NCBI GenBank assembly: GCA_023653115.1
Contig: JAMNXO010000004.1
Location: 79,509-143,508 of the forward strand
Direction: 5' to 3'
Length of the DNA stretch: 64,000 bases
From: Erythrobacter sp.
Lineage (GTDB): Bacteria; Pseudomonadota; Alphaproteobacteria; Sphingomonadales; Sphingomonadaceae
The translations under genes were made by a program, and so were the position numbers. Shown in pieces: positions 38,043-46,537 of this stretch (position 1 is its first letter; each line of letters opens with the position of its first letter). A model generated the notes under the pieces. It searched no databases, was not told the DNA's origin, and saw only the letters and a program-made list of their open reading frames with translations.

Positions 38043-38798
38043 ATGATCGGGGCGGTGCCTGCGCTGCTGGCGCTCGCCTTCCTTGTCACCGCGCTGCTCT
38101 ACGCCAGCGTCGGGTTTGGCGGGGGCTCGACCTATTCGGCGCTTCTGGCGCTGTCGGGCCTCGATTACCGGCTGCTGCCGCTGATCAGCCTCGCGTGCAA
38201 CATCGTGGTGGTGACCGGATCGAGCATCCGCTTTGCGCGCGCCGGGCTGACCCCGTGGCGCAAGGCGGCGGTAATCGTGGTGCTGGGCGCACCGCTGAGC
38301 TTTCTGGGCGGGCTGACCCCGATCAAAGAGGCCACCTTCCTGATGCTGCTCGGCGCCAGTCTGGTGCTGACCAGCCTCTCCATGCTGATCCCGGTGCGCG
38401 AGAACGCAGATGGCGCGCCCACGAAGGCGGCCCGCTGGATGCCGCTGACCGCCGCGCCGCTGGGCTATTTCGCCGGGCTGGTGGGGATCGGCGGCGGGAT
38501 ATTCCTCGCCCCGCTGCTGCATCTGGCGCGCTGGCACGAGGCGCGCGGGATCGCCGCGACCGCGAGCCTGTTCATCCTCGTCAATTCGCTGTTCGGCCTC
38601 GCCGGGCAGATGGTGAAGAACGGCCCCGGCTTGTTCGGACCGGCCCTGAGCGCGGCCCTGCCGCTGCTGATCGCGGTGGTGATCGGCGGCCAGATCGGCA
38701 GCCTGCTGGCCGCGCGCCTGCTGCCGCCGCAATGGATCCGCTGGCTGACAGCGCTGCTGGTGCTGGTGGTCGGGGTGCGGCTTCTGGCGGGGGTCTGA
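38043..38798 (+). CDS. TSUP (TauE/SafE) family membrane transporter
   Basis: 251 aa from the ATG at 38043, 5 nt after AGGGG; a GTG at 38040 is also possible. Six to eight membrane helices. The family's conserved loops are present: SVGFGGGSTYSALLAL near the N-terminus and the repeat YFAGLVGIGGGIFLAPLLHL in the second half. TSUP proteins move sulfite, taurine, sulfoacetate or organic anions. Alone between secA and tRNA-Asn; substrate not assigned. Confidence 0.85.
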   Translation: MIGAVPALLALAFLVTALLYASVGFGGGSTYSALLALSGLDYRLLPLISLACNIVVVTGSSIRFARAGLTPWRKAAVIVVLGAPLSFLGGLTPIKEATFLMLLGASLVLTSLSMLIPVRENADGAPTKAARWMPLTAAPLGYFAGLVGIGGGIFLAPLLHLARWHEARGIAATASLFILVNSLFGLAGQMVKNGPGLFGPALSAALPLLIAVVIGGQIGSLLAARLLPPQWIRWLTALLVLVVGVRLLAGV

Positions 38799-38835
38799 GC
38801 GGCGTGTGCCGGCCCGCATCAGCGCTGGAAGAAAA

Positions 38836-38910
38836 TGGCTCCCCGAGTAGGATTCGAACCTACGGCCAAGTGATTAACAGTCACCTACTCTACCGCTGAG
38901 CTATCGGGGA
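38836..38910 (-). tRNA. tRNA-Asn (anticodon GTT)
   Basis: 75 nt with an encoded CCA. Acceptor TCCCCGA/TCGGGGA, D arm GCTC/GAGT, anticodon loop CTGTTAA, T loop TTCGAAT. All stems pair when the minus strand is read. Confidence 0.97.
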
Positions 38911-39024
38911 GCAACTCTTCCAAGCGGTGTAAGGAAGAGCGGAAGCGCGCCTATATGGGGCGAGCGGGGCGATTGCAAGAGGCGTTTTCTTGTTTCCGCA
39001 CGCCATCCGGCGCGCGATTTCCTC

Positions 39025-39077
39025 GGCCCCTTCGGGCCTGCGGGCGGCCGTTCGGCCTTGCGGTCGCTATGCGACCG
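39025..39077. other. three consecutive small hairpins between nadK and tRNA-Asn
   Basis: GGCCC-CTTC-GGGCC (39025-39038), GGCC-GTTC-GGCC (39046-39057) and CGGTCGC-TAT-GCGACCG (39061-39077) follow each other with short links, two of them with UUCG-like loops. They lie 31 bp past the nadK stop. They may form a terminator/stability element of the nadK mRNA or be a dispersed repeat. The remaining part of this gap shows nothing else. Confidence 0.5.
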
Positions 39078-39107
39078 GCTGGTGCCATGCAAACGCCTTT
39101 GCGTGCT

Positions 39108-39902
39108 TCACGCGGTTATGAATTGCTCTGCCACGATGCGTTCTTCGAGGCTCTGGCCCTTGTCGAACAGCAGGGTCAGCGCGATGTCCTCCTTCACCTC
39201 GATCCGCACCTCCGCAATGTCGCGCAGCTCCTTCTGGTCGGCCACTGCCGAGACCGGGCGCTTGGCCGGATCGAGCACGCGCAGGATGATCTTCATCCGG
39301 TCCGGCAGGATCGCCCCGCGCCAGCGCCGCGGGCGGAACGGGCTGATCGGGGTGAGCGCCAGCAGCTTGCTGTCGAGCGGCAGGATCGGGCCATTGGCGG
39401 AAAGGTTATAGGCGGTCGATCCCGCCGGCGTCGACACCAGCACCCCGTCGCACACCAATTCGTTGATGCGCACCCGGTCGCCCACGGTGACTTCGATCTT
39501 GGCGGTCTGGCGGGTTTCGCGCAGCAGCGAGATTTCGTTGATCGCGCACATTTCGTGGGTTTCGCCGTCCTGCGTGATCGCCTCGACCCGCAAGGGCAAG
39601 ATCGTCCAGCGCCGCGCCTTGGCCACCCGCGCCGCAATCGCCGCGCGCTTGTCATAGCGGTTCATCAGGAAGCCGACGGTGCCCAGGTTCATGCCATAGG
39701 CCGGGATCACGCGGCCGGCGTCGATCATCGCGTGGAGAATCTGCAGCATGAACCCGTCGCCGCCCAGCACCACCGCGGCATCGGCCTCCTCGATGGGCAC
39801 CCATTCACACTGGCTCAGAAGCAGTTCATAGGCTTCCTGCGCACGCGGCGTATCGGACGCCAACAGCGCAAGGCGCTGAAAGGGTGTGCCGTTGCTCGCC
39901 AT
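39108..39902 (-). CDS. nadK: NAD kinase
   Basis: 264 aa. Phosphorylates NAD to NADP. The catalytic motif AAVVLGGDGFML and the second signature NELVCDGVLVSTPAGSTAYNLSANGPI are both intact; YGMNLGTVGFLMN is the dinucleotide site. Cytoplasmic. Monocistronic as far as can be seen, divergent from the EAL gene with 149 bp between them. Confidence 0.96.
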   Translation of the reverse strand: MASNGTPFQRLALLASDTPRAQEAYELLLSQCEWVPIEEADAAVVLGGDGFMLQILHAMIDAGRVIPAYGMNLGTVGFLMNRYDKRAAIAARVAKARRWTILPLRVEAITQDGETHEMCAINEISLLRETRQTAKIEVTVGDRVRINELVCDGVLVSTPAGSTAYNLSANGPILPLDSKLLALTPISPFRPRRWRGAILPDRMKIILRVLDPAKRPVSAVADQKELRDIAEVRIEVKEDIALTLLFDKGQSLEERIVAEQFITA

Positions 39903-40051
39903 TTGTTCCCCTCGGTTCGCTATCGCAGGAATGCCGCTTATCCCCGGCGCAGTGCTAGCGGATCGCCCTGATGTGCCAGAATCGGTCGGATTGCAATTGA
40001 TGGAAGGCAGACGACCATTCTGTGACTAAGGATGCGGCAGAGAGGTCGCAG

Positions 40052-40882
40052 ATGGGTGAGGTTCGGACATCATTGCGCGGGCCAACGCGGGGACGTTTTC
40101 CCGGCGTGCGCGCAGGCGCGCTCGAAGCTGATCTGCTCAGCGCGCTGGACCGCCGCGAGATCGAAGTGTTGTTCCAGCCGCAATTTGCCTGCGTCGGCGG
40201 GGCGGTGACGGGGGCCGAGGCGCTGGCGCGCTGGCAGCACCCGAGCCTTGGCGAAATCGGTGCGCGCGATCTGTTCGCGATTGCCGAGCGTGCTGCGCTG
40301 GTCGCGCCGCTATCGCGCCATGTGGTCGCCCGCGCGCTGGAAGATGCCGCCACCTGGCCGCATAACCTGATGCTGTCGCTGAATATCACGCCGGAGGAAC
40401 TGGGCGATCCGCGCTTTGCCGCCGATTTTGCCGCGCTGATCGGGCAATCGGCGATCGCGCCCCAGCGGTTGATGCTGGAGATCACCGAGGATTTGCTGCT
40501 GCGCAATCTGGGGCAGGCGGCCAGCGCATTGAAGGCGCTGCGAGGGCTGGGCTTCCGCACCGCGCTCGACGATTTCGGGGCGGGGTTCTGCAATTTCCGT
40601 TACCTGCGCGAACTGCCGCTGGATGCACTGAAGCTCGATAAGGCCATGGTTGATGGCGTGCCGGGCGACCCGACGGCGCTGGCGGTGTTCCGGGCGATTG
40701 TGCAGGTTGGCAAGGCGCTGGGCCTCGCGGTCTATGCCGAGGGCATCGAGACGGAAATCCAGCACGCCGCCATCACGGCCGAGGGCTGCGATTACTGGCA
40801 AGGTTTCCTGCGCGCCCAGCCGATGCCGAGCGCGAGTGTGCTGGCGCTGGCCCGCACCGCGCGCGGCATGGGCCACGGCTAG
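40052..40882 (+). CDS. stand-alone EAL-domain cyclic di-GMP phosphodiesterase
   Basis: 276 aa from the ATG at 40052, which has AGAGG 6 nt upstream; the GTG at 40022 would give 286 aa but has no site. One EAL domain only. Catalytic residues all present: EALAR, the N of LNITPEE, LEITE, LDDFGAG, KLDK, AEGIE and Q of YWQGFL. No sensory domain or membrane segment, so it is probably a cytosolic hydrolase of c-di-GMP. Convergent with the accessory operon (20 bp gap). Confidence 0.92.
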   Translation: MGEVRTSLRGPTRGRFPGVRAGALEADLLSALDRREIEVLFQPQFACVGGAVTGAEALARWQHPSLGEIGARDLFAIAERAALVAPLSRHVVARALEDAATWPHNLMLSLNITPEELGDPRFAADFAALIGQSAIAPQRLMLEITEDLLLRNLGQAASALKALRGLGFRTALDDFGAGFCNFRYLRELPLDALKLDKAMVDGVPGDPTALAVFRAIVQVGKALGLAVYAEGIETEIQHAAITAEGCDYWQGFLRAQPMPSASVLALARTARGMGHG

Positions 40883-40902
40883 CCCAGGCCCGCGCAGGGC
40901 GT

Positions 40903-42027
40903 TCAGTAACGGCGGCTGGCGATCTCCGCGCCTTCGGCCAAGGCGGCGAGCTTGGCCCACACAATCTCGGGATCGAGCGCATTGCTGCCCGCGTGGACCG
41001 AAAAGCCGCAGTCCACACCCGCCATCACCCGCTCCGCACCGAGCAGATCGGCATAGCGGCCGATGCGCTGGGCGATGAGTTCAGGATGCTCGATATAGGG
41101 TGACTGCGGCTCGACCATGCCGGGGCACAGGATCTTGTTGTCGGGCAGGGGGTTCGTTTCGAAGAACGCGAATTCGTGCGCGTGGCGCGGGTTGGCGCCT
41201 TCGATCAGCACGGTCTGCGGCTTGGCCGTCCAGACGATGTCGGCAATCTCGCCCAGCGCCACATCGCAGTGGTGCGGGCCGGGGTAGTTGCCCCAGCACA
41301 GGTGCATCCGCAGCTGCTCGGCGGGGATGTTCTGCACCGCATGGTTCAGCGCGGCGATGTTCATGCCGATGCGCTTGCGGAAGTCTTCCAGGCTGAGGTG
41401 GGTGAACTGCACGTGGCGACCCATCGCCAGATCCGGGCAATCGACCTGCAAGGTGATCCCGGCGGCGGCGATGGTCTCGTATTCGTGGCGCAGGCCTTCG
41501 GCGAGGGCGAAGACATATTCCTCGTCGCTGGCATAGAACTGGTTGGGGAAGAACAGCGCGGTCACGCCCGGCGAGGCGGCGGACATGAAGGTGGCATGGC
41601 CATTGGCGAGGCGCACCAGCCGTTCGGCGTCGATGCGCGGGGCTTCCATGTCGATCACGGTGATCGGCGCGGTGCAGGCGGGCGCGGAACGCTTGGCGCG
41701 GCCCTTGTTGCCGAACACCTGCGCCTTGGCCCCCGGAAAGGCTTCGAGGTCAGCGAATTCATACTGCCCGGCCTCGCCGCCAAAGCCCGAGAGGCGGTGC
41801 TTGATGTACGTGGCGTAGCTGGGCTTGGACTGCTCGCCATCATTCACGATGCTGACGCCGGCTTCGATCTGGCGCTTGATGACATAGTCGGTCGCTTCTT
41901 CGACCGCAGCGTCGAAATCGGCTTCGGACACGGCCTCGCCGCCCTCGCGCTTGAACACCAGATCGAGCAGGGCTTCGGGGCGCGGCAGGCTGCCGACGTG
42001 GGTGGTGAGGAAGCGGGTCTGGGTCAT
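40903..42027 (-). CDS. MetE C-terminal-domain protein (zinc thiol transferase, methionine-synthase II-like)
   Basis: 374 aa. It has only the catalytic barrel of cobalamin-independent methionine synthase. The zinc set reads H242-x-C244 (RMHLCWGN), E276 (LIEGANPR) and C340 (GVDCGFS). MetE itself is about 750 aa with an N-terminal duplication that is missing here. Short members include epoxyalkane:coenzyme M transferase (about 375 aa), which adds a thiol to an epoxide, and methyltransferases acting on other thiols. Last gene of the five-gene operon; its ATG overlaps the hydrolase stop. A catabolic thiol transfer is more likely here than methionine synthesis, by context. Confidence 0.8.
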   Translation of the reverse strand: MTQTRFLTTHVGSLPRPEALLDLVFKREGGEAVSEADFDAAVEEATDYVIKRQIEAGVSIVNDGEQSKPSYATYIKHRLSGFGGEAGQYEFADLEAFPGAKAQVFGNKGRAKRSAPACTAPITVIDMEAPRIDAERLVRLANGHATFMSAASPGVTALFFPNQFYASDEEYVFALAEGLRHEYETIAAAGITLQVDCPDLAMGRHVQFTHLSLEDFRKRIGMNIAALNHAVQNIPAEQLRMHLCWGNYPGPHHCDVALGEIADIVWTAKPQTVLIEGANPRHAHEFAFFETNPLPDNKILCPGMVEPQSPYIEHPELIAQRIGRYADLLGAERVMAGVDCGFSVHAGSNALDPEIVWAKLAALAEGAEIASRRY

Positions 42028-42857
42028 GCTGGAGGCCTTGATTGCAGGGGTGCGCAGGAGCGCAGGAAGCTGGCGACGGCGGCGTTGAAGGCCGCCGGGT
42101 TATCGGCATTGGCAAGGTGGCCTGCGCCGGTGATTTCGATGTGGCGGGCGCGCGGTGCGACAGCGGCCAGAACGCGCGCGCACTCGCGCCGCCACAGGGT
42201 GTCATGCGCGCCGGTCATGGCCAGCACCGGCATCGCCAGCATCGCCAGAACCTCTCGCGGGAAGCCCGGCGGGTCGCTCGGCATCAGCAGATCGCGCCCG
42301 TCATAATCGGCGAGAATATCGAACACCAGCGCGCGGGCGGCGGGCGAATGGGTCTCCATCAGCGGGTGGCGCGACCATTCGGCCCGCAGCCGCTCCAGAT
42401 CGCCCGCCGCAGCGAGCGTGCGGAAGCGATCAAGATCGATCACCTCCTCGCGCGCGACCAGCGCCGGCAGCGGCGCGCCCGAGACGACGAGGCCGGTGAT
42501 GCGCGATCCGTGCCGCCGCGCCACATCGAGCGCGACCACCGCGCCGCGCGACAGGCCGGCAAGCGCAAAGCGATCAAACCCGAGGAAATCGGCAATGGCG
42601 ATGACATCTTCGGCCTCGCGCGCCAGATCGGGCGGGGCGGTCGCGCCGCCGCAGCCGCGCCGGTCGGGCATGACAAGGAAGAAGTCCTTGGCGAGGTCTG
42701 CAATCTGCGGCCGCCACATCCGGTGATCGAGCGACCAGCCGTGCAGCAGGATCAGCGGCGTGCCTTCACCCGCCATGAAAATCGGCACGCTGCCGCCCGC
42801 AACGGCGACTTCGCCATGCCACACGGCATCAGGCTCGGGGGAGCGGACGGCAAGCAT
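42024..42857 (-). CDS. alpha/beta hydrolase
   Basis: 277 aa. LILLHGWSLDHRMWRPQI is the oxyanion-hole HGW; the nucleophile elbow is GLSRGA, the acid lies in TGAHDTLWR and the base in GAGHLANADNP, a complete triad. The fold class includes lactonases, C-C hydrolases and haloperoxidase-like enzymes. Overlaps the MetE-like gene downstream (ATGA) and lies 24 bp after the VOC gene. Predicted cytoplasmic. The substrate is unknown; by context it acts in the same pathway as the MetE-like and CoA enzymes. Confidence 0.85.
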   Translation of the reverse strand: MLAVRSPEPDAVWHGEVAVAGGSVPIFMAGEGTPLILLHGWSLDHRMWRPQIADLAKDFFLVMPDRRGCGGATAPPDLAREAEDVIAIADFLGFDRFALAGLSRGAVVALDVARRHGSRITGLVVSGAPLPALVAREEVIDLDRFRTLAAAGDLERLRAEWSRHPLMETHSPAARALVFDILADYDGRDLLMPSDPPGFPREVLAMLAMPVLAMTGAHDTLWRRECARVLAAVAPRARHIEITGAGHLANADNPAAFNAAVASFLRSCAPLQSRPPA

Positions 42858-42881
42858 TACCGGCGCAGCTCCCCGCGTGGC

Positions 42882-43436
42882 TCAAGCGGCTTCTTCGGCG
42901 CGGAACGGGTTGTTGTTGTGGTGCTGCCCGGCCAGCCAGCGCGCAAGTTCGCCGTGCGCGGCAGCGCGGCGGTCGGCATCGAGCGGGGCTGCGCGCGGAT
43001 CATCATGAGTGAATTCGATGATCATGCCGTTGGGATCGGTTACGTAGAGCGAACGGCAATAGCCATGTTCGAGCACATAGGTCTGCGGCTCGGTAATGCC
43101 GGCAGCAGCGATGCGCTTGGCGAGTTCGTCCTGTGCGTCCGCATCGACATGGAGCGCGACGTGGATGAACGGGCTGGCGGGCATTTCCGGGCCGAATTCG
43201 GCCTGATCCTCGGGATCGGCAAACTGGAAGAAGGCCAGCGCGCTGCCATCGGCCAGTTCGAAGAACACGTGGCAATAGACGCGCTCCTTGCCGAACAGCT
43301 CGTCCTTCTCGCAATAGGTTGCCATCAGAGGGAAGCCGAGCACGTCTTCGTAGAACGCGCGGGTGGCTTCGAGGTCCTTGGTCACATAGGCGGTGTGGTG
43401 CAGCCGGTTGGCGAGGATCTTTTGCGTCATCGTCAT
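42882..43436 (-). CDS. VOC-superfamily (glyoxalase/extradiol-dioxygenase fold) protein
   Basis: 184 aa. One beta-alpha-beta-beta-beta pair: NRLHHTAYVTKDLEATRAFYED carries the first metal histidine; IHVALHVDADAQDELAKRI a second; SLYVTDPNGMIIEF the acidic ligand. Such proteins are metal-dependent isomerases, dioxygenases or thiol transferases; the presence of metal ligands suggests an active enzyme. The C-terminal 35 residues (about from ADRRAAAHGE) extend past the usual fold. It sits between the hydrolase and wrbA genes. Confidence 0.8.
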   Translation of the reverse strand: MTMTQKILANRLHHTAYVTKDLEATRAFYEDVLGFPLMATYCEKDELFGKERVYCHVFFELADGSALAFFQFADPEDQAEFGPEMPASPFIHVALHVDADAQDELAKRIAAAGITEPQTYVLEHGYCRSLYVTDPNGMIIEFTHDDPRAAPLDADRRAAAHGELARWLAGQHHNNNPFRAEEAA

Positions 43437-43462
43437 GCTCTCTCTGTCAGTCCCAAAGATGG

Positions 43463-44065
43463 TCAGGCGGCCAGCTTGCCCGCGATGTGCGCGACGTGCG
43501 CCCCCTGGAAGCGCGCACCGGCGAGTTCGTTGTCGCTCGGCATGCGGCTGCCATCATTACCAGCAAGCGTCGACGCGCCATAGGGGGTGCCGCCGCTGAT
43601 CTCGCCCATCTCGGCATTGCCTTCGAAGGTGTAGGGCAGGCCGACAATCACCATGCCGTGATGCAGCAGCGTGGTGTGGAACGAGGTGATGGTGGTCTCC
43701 TGCCCGCCGTGCTGGCTGGCGGTGGAGACGAACACGCTTCCAACCTTGCCAACCAGCGCCTTGGTGAACCACAGCCCGCCGGTCTGATCGAGGAAGTTCC
43801 TCATCTGCGCGGCCATGTTGCCGAAGCGGGTGGGTGTGCCGAAGATGATCGCGTCGTAATCAGCGAGTTCATCCGGGGTCGCAATCGGAGCCTGCTGATC
43901 GACCTTCATTCCTGAAGCCGCCGCAACCGTCTCCGGCACCAGTTCGGGGACGCGTTTCACGAAAACCTCGGTGCCGGGGACGCTGGCAGCGCCTTCGGCA
44001 ACCGCAGCGGCCATCGCCTCGATATGGCCATAGCTCGAGTAGTAGAGCACCAGCACCTTGGTCAT
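43463..44065 (-). CDS. wrbA: NAD(P)H:quinone oxidoreductase (WrbA, type IV)
   Basis: 200 aa. FMN-binding flavodoxin-like enzyme that reduces quinones by two electrons. The phosphate loop [33 protein letters not shown] and [14 protein letters not shown] (flavin contacts) match WrbA. It lies 15 bp after the TonB receptor gene and 26 bp before the VOC gene. In this operon it may detoxify a quinone made from the substrate. Confidence 0.93.
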   Translation of the reverse strand: MTKVLVLYYSSYGHIEAMAAAVAEGAASVPGTEVFVKRVPELVPETVAAASGMKVDQQAPIATPDELADYDAIIFGTPTRFGNMAAQMRNFLDQTGGLWFTKALVGKVGSVFVSTASQHGGQETTITSFHTTLLHHGMVIVGLPYTFEGNAEMGEISGGTPYGASTLAGNDGSRMPSDNELAGARFQGAHVAHIAGKLAA

Positions 44066-44080
44066 CGTGTCGCTTCCCTA

Positions 44081-46288
44081 TTAGAATTTGTAGCCGACTT
44101 CGATCCCGTAGCGCCGCGGACGGGCACGGAACACGAACCCGCCAGGCGAGAACTCGGCATTGTAGGTCTCGTCGAACAGGTTGGCGGCAAAGGCGGTCAC
44201 CGAAACACCGTCAAAGCTCACGCCCGCGCGCGCATCGACGATATCGACCGGGTTGCGCACGGTGGTGTTGAACGGCTCCCACCAGGTCTTGCCGGTGCGG
44301 CGATAATCGATCCGCAGCAGGCCATCGACCGTGTCCGAGATCGGCCCGGCATACTGCGCGCCCAGATTGATAGTGTAGCGCGAGATCTGCGGCGCTTCGT
44401 TGCCGATCACCGACGGATCGGCGAAGTCCTTGATCTCGCTGTCGGTCACGCCGATTGCAGCATTGATGTCGAGGTTCGGCAGCACTTCGGCGGTCGCCTC
44501 GAGTTCGAAGCCGTTGATCCGGGTCTCGGGAATGTTGCCGAGGTTCTGGGTCGAGGACTGCGCGAGGAAGACGAAGAAGTAGCTGTTCTTCGACAGCGTG
44601 GTGAAGGCTGCGCCCGAAAGCCGCACCGGGCCGAGCTGCGCCTTGGCGCCGATCTCGAAGGTGTCAGCGGTTTCGGCCTGGAAGATGTCGCCCACGCCGA
44701 CAATGGCGTTGTTGACTGCTTCGGCGCCGACGCCGGTCTGGTTGAAGCCGCCCGAACGGAACCCGCGGCTGTAACCGCCATAGATGGTCAGGTCGGGGTT
44801 GGGCTCCCAGGTCAGGGTCAGCTTGGGCTGCCAGTCGTCGAACACCGCGGTGCGCACTTCGCCGCTCTGGGCCTGCGGCACACCCGGCACCACCGGCAGG
44901 AAGGCCTGCGGGGTCAGGGTCGTCTGGCGGCGCTTGTCACGGTCATAGCGCAGCGAGGCATCGACCCGGAATTCGGGCGAAAGCTCGTAACCGGCATTGG
45001 CGAACAGCGCCCAGGCGAAGTTGTCCTGCCCGTCCGACAGGAAGCTGAACTGCGGGTTCAGCGGATTGGTCGAAGGGGTGCGGAACACCGGGAAAACGCC
45101 ATTGCCGGTGTCGATCATGTTGCCGGTCGAAATGAAGCGCTGGGTGTCGATCAGGTAGCCGCCGACCATCCAGTTGAACGCACGCCCATCCTCGGGCGAG
45201 GCGAGCCGCACTTCCTGGCTGAACGCCTCGACATCGAGGAACTGGCTCTGGTTGAGGTCAAAGCCGTTGCCCGGGCCGAACAGGAATTCGAACAGGTTGA
45301 AGAAGAAGCTTTCCGGGATCGGCTTGAAGTCGAACGCGTCGCCGGTCAGCACTTCACTGAGCGTGTCGTAGGACGAGATCGAGGTGAACACGGCGTTGTC
45401 GCCGGCATATTCGATCTTGAGCGAGACATTGTTGATGTCGCGATCATTCTGGCCGGGGTTATTGACCTCGACATCGGCGATGTCGTTCACATCGGCCACG
45501 ATGTTGTAATAGAGGCCCTGCGTGCGCAGCCGGTTCATCGAGCCGCGCAGGTCGATGGTCAGGCGATCGGTCGCTTCCACCAGCAGATTGGCGCGCAGGC
45601 TGTAGTCTTTGACCGGATCGGCATCCTCACCCAGGAAGGTGTTGGGGATGAAACCGTCGGTGTCATAATACGAGCCGGCAACGCGGAAGAACACGTTGTC
45701 AGCCAGCGGCCCGCTGATGCCGCCGCGCAGGAAATAGCCAAAGCCATTGTCGATCCCGGCGGTGACATTGCCGGAGAATTCGTCGGTCGGCTTCTTGGTG
45801 GTGATGATGATCGCGCCGCCGATGGCGTTGCGACCATAGAGGCCGCCCTGCGGCCCCTTCAGCACTTCGATCTGCGCGATATCGAACAGATCCTGGTTGA
45901 ATTGCGCGGGGTTTACTTGCTGCACCCCGTCAACAATTACGGCGACCGAAGGTTCGGAATTGCGGTTCTGCGTGATGCCGCGGATGATCACGAAGGCGTT
46001 GCCCGCGTTCTGCGTCTCGACGAGGTTCACGTTGGGGGTGAGCGCGATGAAATCGGCCGGGCGCTCGATCCCGGCGTTCTCGATCGCGCGGGCATCAAAG
46101 GCGGTGACGGCCGCAGGGGTATCCTGCAGGCTTTCCTCACGGCGCAGGCCGGTGACGATGATGCCATCATCCTGGGTTTCGGTCGCAGCCGGTGCGGCGG
46201 CGGTGTCCTGCGCGGCCAGCGGCGCTGCGGACAGCGCAGCTACGGCAAGCGCAAAGGTGCTGACGAGCTTGGAGCCCGGATTTGTCAT
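44081..46288 (-). CDS. TonB-dependent outer-membrane receptor
   Basis: 735 aa. Signal peptide about 1-26 (ALAVAALSAAPLAAQ). A TonB box-like segment DDGIIVTGLRREES follows, then a plug (VIIRGITQNRNSEPSVAVIVDGVQQ, IEVLKGPQGGLYGRNAIGGAI) and a 22-strand-type barrel ending in an aromatic residue (GIEVGYKF). Not obviously a siderophore receptor: the neighbours are catabolic and a tandem palindromic operator lies upstream, so uptake of an organic substrate is likely. First gene of a five-gene operon. Confidence 0.95.
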   Translation of the reverse strand: MTNPGSKLVSTFALAVAALSAAPLAAQDTAAAPAATETQDDGIIVTGLRREESLQDTPAAVTAFDARAIENAGIERPADFIALTPNVNLVETQNAGNAFVIIRGITQNRNSEPSVAVIVDGVQQVNPAQFNQDLFDIAQIEVLKGPQGGLYGRNAIGGAIIITTKKPTDEFSGNVTAGIDNGFGYFLRGGISGPLADNVFFRVAGSYYDTDGFIPNTFLGEDADPVKDYSLRANLLVEATDRLTIDLRGSMNRLRTQGLYYNIVADVNDIADVEVNNPGQNDRDINNVSLKIEYAGDNAVFTSISSYDTLSEVLTGDAFDFKPIPESFFFNLFEFLFGPGNGFDLNQSQFLDVEAFSQEVRLASPEDGRAFNWMVGGYLIDTQRFISTGNMIDTGNGVFPVFRTPSTNPLNPQFSFLSDGQDNFAWALFANAGYELSPEFRVDASLRYDRDKRRQTTLTPQAFLPVVPGVPQAQSGEVRTAVFDDWQPKLTLTWEPNPDLTIYGGYSRGFRSGGFNQTGVGAEAVNNAIVGVGDIFQAETADTFEIGAKAQLGPVRLSGAAFTTLSKNSYFFVFLAQSSTQNLGNIPETRINGFELEATAEVLPNLDINAAIGVTDSEIKDFADPSVIGNEAPQISRYTINLGAQYAGPISDTVDGLLRIDYRRTGKTWWEPFNTTVRNPVDIVDARAGVSFDGVSVTAFAANLFDETYNAEFSPGGFVFRARPRRYGIEVGYKF

Positions 46289-46355
46289 AACTCTCTCCCC
46301 TGCGGACGCGTTGCGCCCTTGCTTCGGTCCCCTCCGAAGATTGCCGTTTATTGGC

Positions 46356-46387
46356 TTCGCAATGCGAAGTCAACTTCGATATGCGAA
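46356..46387. promoter_or_regulatory. tandem palindromic operator, copy 1 (TonB-receptor operon)
   Basis: Two 13-bp palindromes TTCG-N5-CGAA (TTCGCAATGCGAA at 46356-46368, TTCGATATGCGAA at 46375-46387) start exactly 19 bp apart. The nearest lies 68-99 bp upstream of the TonB receptor ATG (46288). The same arrangement recurs at 48542-48573; 28 of 35 bases match over the common block. Proposed binding site of the IclR protein encoded 150 bp away. Confidence 0.8.
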
Positions 46388-46434
46388 AAACATCACAGAT
46401 CAGGGGTTATCACCGGCGCGGCTGTCGGCGTTTC

Positions 46435-46533
46435 CGCTGCGAGGGCATGGCCTGATCGTTGCCGGCACATTGCGGGGTCATTGCCGGTCCATTGCTTGGT
46501 CATTGCGGGGTCATTGCAATGCCGTTGCGCCTG
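46435..46533 (+). repeat. nine-unit direct repeat with strict 11-bp period
   Basis: Core (C)(A/G)TTGC recurs every 11 bp: units start at 46435, 46446, 46457, 46468, 46479, 46490, 46501, 46512 and 46523. The middle five read CATTGC exactly, the 3rd and 9th CGTTGC, the first two carry one mismatch. The tail of each unit often is GGGGT or CGGTC. The array fills the gap between the IclR stop (46538) and the TonB operator. Eleven is close to one helical turn and not a multiple of three, so a protein-binding or DNA-shape role is more likely than coding. Confidence 0.7.
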
Positions 46534-46537
46534 CCGG

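Noticed and set aside
46323..46338. TTCGG-N6-CCGAA as a third operator palindrome
   Set aside because: Half-sites resemble the operator but spacing differs and it is single, without the 19-bp partner; more likely chance or a small hairpin in the 5' leader.
46435..46533. CRISPR array
   Set aside because: Repeat unit is 11 bp with a 6-bp core, far shorter than CRISPR repeats, and there are no spacers or cas genes.
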